From Polaromonas sp. SP1 (GTDB taxonomy: Bacteria > Pseudomonadota > Gammaproteobacteria > Burkholderiales > Burkholderiaceae_C), in the NCBI RefSeq assembly GCF_003711205.1, contig NZ_CP031013.1:62001-126000 (forward strand): a stretch of DNA of 64,000 nt, written 5' to 3'. Positions 24,712 through 30,626 of the stretch are shown here, piece by piece. Below the pieces are notes generated by a model. That model was not told the origin of the DNA. It made no database searches and saw only the letters and a program-made list of their open reading frames with translations. The position numbers were made by a program, and so were the translations under genes. Positions within the stretch are counted from its first letter, which is position 1, and the number at the start of each line of letters is the position of its first letter.

Positions 24712-24878
24712 CCCCACGGTCGTTCGCTTCGCGTAACTCCCTGCCCCCCGAGGGGGCCGCCCTACGGCCCGGCAAAGCCGAAAAACTGGCACACCCCTAT
24801 CGGACTCACTGCGTGTAGCCCTTTTCCCCTTGCAGGGGACTGCGCCTGCGGCCTGGCAAAGCCAGTTCTGCGGCGCAT
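24712..24878 (+). repeat. CTTCGTGTAGCC repeat family, two copies
   Basis: Two diverged units at about 24713-24785 (TTCGCTTCGCGTAACTCC ... CGGCAAAGCCG) and 24790-24876 (CACTGCGTGTAGCC, CCCCTTGCAGGGG, CTGGCAAAGCCAG). The pair is closely similar in order and sequence to the pair at 13715-13880. It lies in the 414-bp gap between the ZIP gene and the dienelactone hydrolase gene, about 100 bp beyond the latter's stop. Confidence 0.8.
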
Positions 24879-24922
24879 GCTGGTTTAAGAGTTCTTTGGG
24901 CGGGACCAGCGCGGCCATCATG

Positions 24923-24957
24923 AAAAAAGCCGCCAGCCCTTTCGGGCCTGGCGGCTT
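24923..24957 (-). terminator. Intrinsic terminator after the dienelactone hydrolase gene
   Basis: AAGCCGCCAG / CTGGCGGCTT stem with a CCCTTTCGGG inner hairpin, followed on the minus strand by six T residues. It lies 17 bp beyond the stop codon at 24975. Confidence 0.9.
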
Positions 24958-24974
24958 GCAGCCTGCTGGGGGGG

Positions 24975-25886
24975 TCAGGCTACGCCATGACTCTTGAACC
25001 ATTCCAAAGCGCGCTTGAAGCCGTCTTCTGCCGCATCCTTGCGGTAGCTCGGGCGGTAGTCGGCGTGGAAGGCGTGGGGGGCTTGCGGGTAGACGACGAA
25101 CTCGGAGGCGGCTGCCGCCTTGTTGCCTTTGGCGGCGGCTTCGGCCAGGGCGTCTTTCATCTGGTTGACGGTGGTCAGCGGGATGCCGCCGTCCTGCCCG
25201 CCGTAAAGGCCGAGCACGGGCGCCTGCAAATTGGCGGCCAGGTCGAGCGGGTGTTTGGGCGTGAGGGCCGACGACTGGCCGACCAGTCGGCCGTACCAAG
25301 CCACGCCGGCCTTGACGTTCTTGCTTTGCTCGGCATACAGCCAGGTGATGCGGCCGCCCCAGCAGAAACCGGTGATGCCCACCTTTTTGGCATCTCCGCC
25401 GTTAGCGGCTGCCCACTTCACGGCGCCGTCCAGGTCGGCCATGACTTGCGCGTCGGGCACTTTGGAGACGACTTCGGCCTGGAGTTTGGCCATTTCGTTG
25501 TATTTGCTGGGGTCGCCCTGGCGCGCATAGAGCTCGGGGGCAATCGCCAGGTAGCCGGCTTTGGCGAAGCGCCGCGCCGTGTCGGCGATGTATTCGTGCA
25601 CGCCAAAAATTTCCTGGATCACCAGCACCACGGGCAGATTGGTCTTGCCGGCGGGCGCCGCAAAGAAGGCGGGCACCTTGAAGCCGTTGACTTCGTACGT
25701 GGTTTCGCCGGTCTTCAGGCCGTCCGACGAGGTCTTGATCGCCGTTTGCGCCATGATGGGCATGGCGGTGGCGGCATAGCCGACGCCGAGGGCCGTTTTG
25801 AGCGCGGTGCGGCGGGTGGCGCCGGCTTCGGTGGATTGCCCGGGCAACAGGGCATCAAAGTCTTTTTTCTGGTCGTGGTCAAGCAT
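24975..25886 (-). CDS. Dienelactone hydrolase family protein with Tat-like signal
   Basis: Alpha/beta hydrolase of the dienelactone hydrolase family, 303 aa. The nucleophile is Cys ~175 in ITGFCWGGR; Asp in YGGQDGGIP and His in APHAFHADYRP complete the Cys-Asp-His triad. Unlike cytoplasmic catabolic enzymes, it carries an N-terminal extension with RRTALKTALGVGYAATAMPI followed by MAQ, which looks like a twin-arginine export signal. ATG at 25884-25886 with GAGGAA upstream. It lies beside an FAA-hydrolase-like gene that also has an export signal. Substrate unknown. Confidence 0.85.
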   Translation of the reverse strand: MLDHDQKKDFDALLPGQSTEAGATRRTALKTALGVGYAATAMPIMAQTAIKTSSDGLKTGETTYEVNGFKVPAFFAAPAGKTNLPVVLVIQEIFGVHEYIADTARRFAKAGYLAIAPELYARQGDPSKYNEMAKLQAEVVSKVPDAQVMADLDGAVKWAAANGGDAKKVGITGFCWGGRITWLYAEQSKNVKAGVAWYGRLVGQSSALTPKHPLDLAANLQAPVLGLYGGQDGGIPLTTVNQMKDALAEAAAKGNKAAAASEFVVYPQAPHAFHADYRPSYRKDAAEDGFKRALEWFKSHGVA

Positions 25887-26045
25887 GGCGGTTCCTCAGT
25901 TGATTGTTGGAAGGTCAAAAGGCAAAGAAAGCAAGCTGTCGGAGTCTATGCGGCCCCGGAAGTTCTTGCCACCGCGGGGCGATGACACGGGTGTTTTCCC
26001 TTGCCCCGCCCCTGCCCGCCCTTGCCCGCCCTTCCCCACCCCGTC

Positions 26046-26846
26046 TTAAACGATCTTGACGCTGAGCTCCGGCAGGCCGTCGATATGGCATTCGATGACA
26101 TCGCCCTTGACCACCGGGCCGACGTTTTCGGGCGTGCCCGAATAAATGATGTCGCCGGGGAAGAGCTCAAACGCTTCGGACAGCTTGGAGATCTGCTCGG
26201 CAACCGACCAGATCATGTGGTTGAGCGTGGCGTTCTGTTTGACCTGGCCGTTGACCTTGAGCCAGATGGCGCCCTTGGTGTAGTGGCCGGTCTGCGCCAC
26301 TTTGTGGATGGGGCCGATGGGCGCGGAGCGGTCAAAGCTTTTGCCGATCTCCCAGGGCTTTTTCTGGTCGCCCATGCCGCGCTGCAGGTCGCGTCGCGTC
26401 ATGTCCAGGCCCAGCGCGTAGCCGTAGACGAGGTCCAGCGCCTTGTCCATCGGGATGTTGCGCCCGCCTTTGGAGAGCGCCGCCACGAGCTCGACCTCGT
26501 AGTGGTAGTTCTTCGTCAACGTGGGATAAGGATGGTCGGCCACCTTGCCGGGCGGGACGACCTGGATGGCGTCCGTCGGCTTCTGGAAGAAGAAAGGCGG
26601 CTCGCGCGTCGGGTCCGAGCCCATCTCGATCGCATGGGCGGCGTAGTTGCGGCCTATGCAATAAATGCGGCGCACCGGAAACATCTCGGCGCTGCCGGCA
26701 ATCGGCACATAGGTTTCGGCCACGGTGAAAGGCGTGGCCGGCGCATTGGCCGCCGTGCCGGGTGTGGCGCAGCCCGCGACGGCGCCTGCCGCCATCAAGG
26801 CACCGGTTTGCAGAATTCCGCGTTTGCTCATGTCGGGTTTTGTCAT
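26046..26846 (-). CDS. Fumarylacetoacetate hydrolase family protein with lipoprotein-like signal
   Basis: 266-aa FAH-fold protein that would cleave or isomerise a dicarbonyl acid using a divalent metal. The core reads RIYCIGRNYAAHAIEMG, then NYHYEVELVAAL with metal-binding Glu residues and LGLDMTRRDLQ with the Asp. The unusual part is the N-terminus MSKRGILQTGALMAAGAVAG followed by CATPG, a signal peptide ending in a lipobox-like AVAGC. An exported or membrane-anchored FAH enzyme is atypical. ATG at 26844-26846 with CAGGAGA upstream; the longer frame to 26948 adds no homology. The AraC regulator gene upstream on the same strand may control it. Confidence 0.82.
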   Translation of the reverse strand: MTKPDMSKRGILQTGALMAAGAVAGCATPGTAANAPATPFTVAETYVPIAGSAEMFPVRRIYCIGRNYAAHAIEMGSDPTREPPFFFQKPTDAIQVVPPGKVADHPYPTLTKNYHYEVELVAALSKGGRNIPMDKALDLVYGYALGLDMTRRDLQRGMGDQKKPWEIGKSFDRSAPIGPIHKVAQTGHYTKGAIWLKVNGQVKQNATLNHMIWSVAEQISKLSEAFELFPGDIIYSGTPENVGPVVKGDVIECHIDGLPELSVKIV

Positions 26847-27004
26847 GTGTGTCTCCTGAAGTTGTGAATGAAGCTGGAGCTTGTTGTCAGCGTTTTTTTC
26901 TCCAACCATCGAGCTTAGGTCGCACACACCCGGCTCAGGCAGACGCAATTACGCATTTACCGGACGATTCAATGCAACGCGGCTGCGTTGCAGCAGCGGC
27001 GTGT

Positions 27005-27922
27005 TCAGGCTGTGCCGGAAATCTTCGCGCGCACGCTGTCGCGAAAAGCTTTCGGCGTCTGGCCAAAACGCTGGCGGAAGCGCCGCGCAAAGTAGGCCTC
27101 GTCGGCAAAGCCCGAGGCATGCGCAATGCTGGCAATGCGCTGGCTGCTATGGGCCAGTTGCTCTTGCGCAAACTCCAGGCGCCGCTCGGTCACCAGGTCG
27201 GTGAAGGTTTTGCCGGTTTCCTTCTTTAAAAGGTGCGCCAGGTAATTGGGCGAGAGGAAAGCGGCGGCCGCCGCATCGGCCAGCGTGACTTCACCGGCCA
27301 GGTGCTCGCGGATGTAGCGCACCGCGCGCTGCAGGCTGGCGCGGCGGCTGCCCTGCTGCGCCTGGCTGGCGGAAAAGCGCAGCAGGTCGGCTTCGTATTT
27401 GCGGCACACCCGGCCGATGAGCTGCAGCATCAGGCCGCGGATGATTTCGATGGAGCCGAAACGCCGGTTGGCATTTTCAGACGCAAGCTTTTCGAGCAGC
27501 ACCTCGACATCTGGCAGCTCGGCTTCCGAAAAATAAAAGTCGGTGTGTTCCTGGAAAAGAAAGGGCGCCAGCTCGGGCGCACGGGTCAGCGGCACATCTT
27601 CCAGGTCCAGCGGGTCCACATCCAGGCCGGGCCGCAAAAACTGCTGCGACATATTGATGATGACGTAGCGCGAGCCCTCGGGGTGCGGGATCACGTGGAC
27701 GCGGTAGGGCAGGATGAAACTGAGGTAGCCGCGGCGGAAGGGGCGCACCGTGCCGGCGACGTTCTGCTCGGTGTCGCCCTGCAGGCTGATCTGGATCTGG
27801 AAGTATTCATGCCGGTGCGGGCGCACCAGCGGCGGCCGCACCAGCTGGGAGCGGATGTCGAAGTCGAGGTGGTCGGCCCGCTCGGACATGCCGTAGGTCT
27901 TGATGCTGCTGGTGTCTGTCAT
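27005..27922 (-). CDS. AraC-family transcriptional regulator
   Basis: 305-aa regulator with an N-terminal cupin-like sensor domain (residues ~20-150, including PHRHEYFQIQISLQGDTEQN) and a C-terminal double helix-turn-helix (~205-300: VTLADAAAAAFLSPNYLAHL and the second helix pair SIAHASGFADEAYFARRFRQ). The ATG at 27920-27922 is preferred to the longer frame, whose first 21 residues are Pro/Arg-rich. It is on the same strand as, and 158 bp upstream of, the exported FAH-family gene, so that gene and the dienelactone hydrolase gene are candidate targets. Effector unknown. Confidence 0.88.
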   Translation of the reverse strand: MTDTSSIKTYGMSERADHLDFDIRSQLVRPPLVRPHRHEYFQIQISLQGDTEQNVAGTVRPFRRGYLSFILPYRVHVIPHPEGSRYVIINMSQQFLRPGLDVDPLDLEDVPLTRAPELAPFLFQEHTDFYFSEAELPDVEVLLEKLASENANRRFGSIEIIRGLMLQLIGRVCRKYEADLLRFSASQAQQGSRRASLQRAVRYIREHLAGEVTLADAAAAAFLSPNYLAHLLKKETGKTFTDLVTERRLEFAQEQLAHSSQRIASIAHASGFADEAYFARRFRQRFGQTPKAFRDSVRAKISGTA

Positions 27923-28016
27923 GCGGCGTATTTTCGGCGCTGGCGGTGGGGGGCGCATCGGTACAAAGCCTTCCGGAGCCTTCAAAAACCCGTCGAGTCC
28001 GGTTCGAAGTTATTTT

Positions 28017-28040
28017 TAATTTCTGTCTTGACAGAAATTA
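28017..28040. promoter_or_regulatory. Operator 1: perfect 11-bp inverted repeat before gbsR
   Basis: TAATTTCTGTC at 28017-28027 and its exact inverse complement at 28030-28040, separated by TT. It overlaps the -35 hexamer of the gbsR promoter. A 24-bp near-copy lies at 28676-28699 before the next operon. Confidence 0.75.
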
Positions 28041-28055
28041 ACGAAAGCGTATATT
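28028..28055 (+). promoter_or_regulatory. Sigma-70 promoter of the gbsR-type gene
   Basis: TTGACA at 28028-28033 (exact consensus), 16-bp spacer, then TATATT at 28050-28055. The expected start point about 7 bases further falls at or next to the ATG at 28063, so the mRNA would be leaderless or nearly so. Confidence 0.7.
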
Positions 28056-28062
28056 CGGATGC

Positions 28063-28635
28063 ATGGAACTCAGCACCGTCGCCCGCAAATTTGTCGTCCA
28101 CTGGGGAGAAATGGGCACCGCCTGGGGCGTCAACCGCACCGTCTCGCAAATCCACGCCCTGCTCTTCTTTCACGGCCGGCCCCTGCACGCCGAAGAAATC
28201 GCCGACACCCTGACGGTGGCCCGCTCCAATGTGAGCACCAGCCTCAAGGAGTTGCTCAACTGGAACCTCATCCGCACCACCCAGGTGCTGGGCGACCGCC
28301 GCGACTATTACGAAACCTCGCTCGACGTGTGGGAGCTGTTTCGCACCGTGGTGCGCGAGCGCAAGGAGCGCGAGTTCGACCCCACTGTGCGCATGTTGCA
28401 AGGCCTGGTGAAGGAAGAAGGCTTTGAGGCCGAATCCGCCGACGCGCAAGACCGCGTGCGTGAAACCTTGCGCCTGATGGAGTCGCTGGGCCTGTGGGCC
28501 GACGAAATGCTGCGGCTGTCGCCCACCACGCTCGAGAAAGTCCTGCGCATGGGCGCCAGCGTGCAGAAGTTTGTGCGCGGCGACAGCGACGCCAAGCCCA
28601 TGGACCCTTCCGAACTTTTGCCGCCCACTTTTTGA
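28063..28635 (+). CDS. GbsR/MarR-type transcriptional regulator
   Basis: 190-aa winged-helix regulator of the GbsR subgroup of MarR-like proteins. The N-terminus ELSTVARKFVVHWGEMGTAW GVNRTVSQIHALLFF is characteristic. The recognition helix is in EEIADTLTVARSNVSTSLKE LLNWNLI, followed by a wing with GDRRDYYE. Start ATG at 28063; no ribosome site is visible, which agrees with a predicted leaderless message. A perfect palindrome overlaps its -35 box, suggesting autorepression, and a second copy precedes the following operon. A terminator follows the gene. Effector unknown; family members sense choline-like or other small molecules. Confidence 0.88.
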   Translation: MELSTVARKFVVHWGEMGTAWGVNRTVSQIHALLFFHGRPLHAEEIADTLTVARSNVSTSLKELLNWNLIRTTQVLGDRRDYYETSLDVWELFRTVVRERKEREFDPTVRMLQGLVKEEGFEAESADAQDRVRETLRLMESLGLWADEMLRLSPTTLEKVLRMGASVQKFVRGDSDAKPMDPSELLPPTF

Positions 28636-28647
28636 TGGTAAGAACCC

Positions 28648-28669
28648 GGCCAGCTTTGGCCCTTTTTTT
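28648..28669 (+). terminator. Intrinsic terminator after the gbsR-type gene
   Basis: GGCCA-GCTT-TGGCC hairpin followed by seven T residues, 12 bp after the stop codon. It separates the regulator from the operon that starts at 28715. Confidence 0.8.
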
Positions 28670-28675
28670 GACTAT

Positions 28676-28699
28676 TAATTTCTGTTTGTACTGAAATTT
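28676..28699. promoter_or_regulatory. Operator 2: imperfect copy of the gbsR palindrome before the DCC operon
   Basis: TAATTTCTGT at 28676-28685 and ACTGAAATTT at 28690-28699; eight of ten positions pair. Length and spacing match operator 1. A TTGACT (28668-28673) next to it could be the -35 box of the operon promoter. The operon's ribosome site AAGGAGAG follows at 28703-28710. Confidence 0.65.
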
Positions 28700-28714
28700 C
28701 TAAAGGAGAGAAAT

Positions 28715-29236
28715 ATGAGCAGCCTTTACACCCCAATCCGCAGCGTGCCGGACCTCGGCAACACCCGCTACGACAGCTTCAAGGCGGGGCTGGATCCCAC
28801 GGTCTACCCGCTGACCCTGTTTTATGAATCCGCCTGCCCGCTCTGCAATGCCGAGATGAGCAACCTCATGCTGCGCGACACCGAAGGCCACCTGCGCTTT
28901 GCCGATGTCTCGGCGCCGGATTTCACCGATGTGCCTGCCGGCGCCACGATGCAGGACCTGCTGGCGCTGATCCATGCACGCACCGCCGATGGCCGCGTGC
29001 TCAAGGGCGTGGAAGTGTTCCGGCTGGCCTATGAGGCCGTCGGCCTGGGCTGGGTCAGCGCCGCCATGCGCATGCCGCTGCTGCGTCCGCTCGCCGAATG
29101 GGGCTACCCGGTGCTGGCGCGCAACCGCCACCGCATCCCGCGCGGCCTGGTACGCCTGCTGTTCGAAGGCGCTGTTCGGCGCGCGGCCGAGCGCTCTGCC
29201 CTGGCGCGCTGCGATGCCGGAAGCTGCTCACGTTAA
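28715..29236 (+). CDS. DCC-family thiol-disulfide oxidoreductase-like protein (DUF393)
   Basis: 173-aa protein of the DCC family, a thioredoxin-like fold. The motif LFYESACPLCNAEM near residue 36 carries the CxxC; the family usually begins with an Asp (DGxCxxC), here replaced by Glu-Ser-Ala. The remaining part has no obvious membrane span. ATG at 28715 with an excellent AAGGAGAG site. First gene of a three-gene operon (next start 24 bp downstream) that lies under a copy of the GbsR-type operator. Redox partner unknown. Confidence 0.82.
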   Translation: MSSLYTPIRSVPDLGNTRYDSFKAGLDPTVYPLTLFYESACPLCNAEMSNLMLRDTEGHLRFADVSAPDFTDVPAGATMQDLLALIHARTADGRVLKGVEVFRLAYEAVGLGWVSAAMRMPLLRPLAEWGYPVLARNRHRIPRGLVRLLFEGAVRRAAERSALARCDAGSCSR

Positions 29237-29260
29237 CCCCGTAAAACGAAAGGAACCATC

Positions 29261-29671
29261 ATGAGTGCCAAGCTGTTTTTTGTCTCCCTGCTGATTGCAC
29301 TGGTCGGCCCGGTCATCGCGATCTCCTATCTCAAGCCCATCCTCTACAAAGTGCTGCGCATGCTCTGCGACGCCGACGGTGGCGCCGAGTTCTGGATACG
29401 CTGCGCCTACCTGCTGGCGGTGTCGGGCACCTTGCTGCTGATGCTGAGCTTCGGCGAATTCAACGAACACAGCAGCGTCGTCGATACGGTGCGCCGCTCG
29501 CTGTGGCTGGTGCTGGCGGGCGTGTTTGTCACCGTGGCGATCATCTCGCGCAATGTGTGGACGCAGGTGCGGCAGTGGCTGGCCGCGAAAGAGCTGGCCG
29601 CCCATGTGCAGGACGCCCGCATCGCCAAACCCGTAGCCGATGAATCCTCCACCGCCGGCTGGCCCGCCTGA
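29261..29671 (+). CDS. Hypothetical membrane protein in the GbsR-linked operon
   Basis: 136-aa protein with three hydrophobic segments (about residues 4-24, 46-63 and 79-97: LFFVSLLIALVGPVIAISYL, YLLAVSGTLLLMLSF, LWLVLAGVFVTVAIIS) and a soluble C-terminal tail. No family recognised. ATG at 29261 preceded by AAAGGAA. It lies 24 bp after the DCC gene and 25 bp before the methyltransferase gene, so it is firmly part of that operon. Confidence 0.75.
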   Translation: MSAKLFFVSLLIALVGPVIAISYLKPILYKVLRMLCDADGGAEFWIRCAYLLAVSGTLLLMLSFGEFNEHSSVVDTVRRSLWLVLAGVFVTVAIISRNVWTQVRQWLAAKELAAHVQDARIAKPVADESSTAGWPA

Positions 29672-29696
29672 AGAGGCGCATGAACGGAGAACCACC

Positions 29697-30626
29697 ATGA
29701 TCACCGCAACACCTGCCGCTTCTCGCGCCACCACCCAGCCCGCCCCAGGCAACGAGGCACGGCTGGCGGACATCAGGTCTTATTACAACGCCGTGGCCGA
29801 CGACTACCGCGCCTGGAGCCCCGGCATGAACATGCACTTCGGCTATTGGTCCTGGAAGGTCAACCCGCTGGGCCGCGAAGCCATGCTGGAGCGCATGAAC
29901 CTCGAAGTGCTGCACCGGCTCAACCTGCCGGCCAGCGGAGCGGCCCGGCTGGCCGACCTCGGCTGCGGCGCCGGTGCCACAGCGCGAGCCATCGTGAAAG
30001 CCCGCAAGCACAGCACGGTGGACGCCGTCACGCTGGTGGCGCGGCAAATCGTCCAGGGCGCCCAGCTCAACCAGGCCGCAGCCTTGCCCAACCAGGTCCG
30101 CTTTCACCTCGCCGACTATGTGGACACCGGCCTGCGCACGGGTGCCTACGACGGCGTCTACGCGCTGGAAAGCGCCTGCCATGCGCCTGGAGCTGACAAA
30201 CGCGCCTTGGTGCGCGAGGCAGCCCGCCTGCTGCGCCCGGGCGGCACGCTGGTGATCGCCGACGCCTTGCGGCGCAACAACAAGCCTTTGCCGGCGTTCA
30301 TGGCGCGCATCTACCGGCTTTGGTGCCATCACTGGGCGGTGAACGAGTTGGCCGAAAAAGAAGCGCTGCACGCCGCCCTGGCCAGCCAGGGATTCACAGA
30401 CATCCGGTTTCAGGACATCAGCCTGCGGCTGGCGCCCAGCGCCTTGCAGATTCCGCTGTTTGCCACGCGTTTTGCCCTGCGTGAACTCTGGCGCGCCCGC
30501 TTTCGCCTGTCGCCGCTGCGCCGCGGCCACATCGTGGCGTCGTATGCGGCCTTTCTTCTCGGCATGTGGTTGCCGGGTTTCGGCTACTACATGGTCACCG
30601 CACGCAAGCCCGCTGCCACCACGTGA
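29697..30626 (+). CDS. SAM-dependent methyltransferase
   Basis: Class I methyltransferase, 309 aa. S-adenosylmethionine site ARLADLGCGAGATARAIVKA (about residues 82-101), acidic-loop equivalent around 107, and ESACHAPGADKRALVREAAR LLRPGGTLVIAD (about 162-193). The N-terminal SYYNAVADDYRAWSPGMNMHFGYW region and overall layout resemble sterol/tocopherol-type or cyclopropane-synthase-like methyltransferases acting on lipophilic substrates. The C-terminal ~60 residues hold a hydrophobic stretch (HIVASYAAFLLGMWLPGFGYYMV). ATG at 29697 with CGGAGA. Last gene of the GbsR-linked operon. Its stop codon directly abuts the polA stop on the other strand. Confidence 0.85.
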   Translation: MITATPAASRATTQPAPGNEARLADIRSYYNAVADDYRAWSPGMNMHFGYWSWKVNPLGREAMLERMNLEVLHRLNLPASGAARLADLGCGAGATARAIVKARKHSTVDAVTLVARQIVQGAQLNQAAALPNQVRFHLADYVDTGLRTGAYDGVYALESACHAPGADKRALVREAARLLRPGGTLVIADALRRNNKPLPAFMARIYRLWCHHWAVNELAEKEALHAALASQGFTDIRFQDISLRLAPSALQIPLFATRFALRELWRARFRLSPLRRGHIVASYAAFLLGMWLPGFGYYMVTARKPAATT

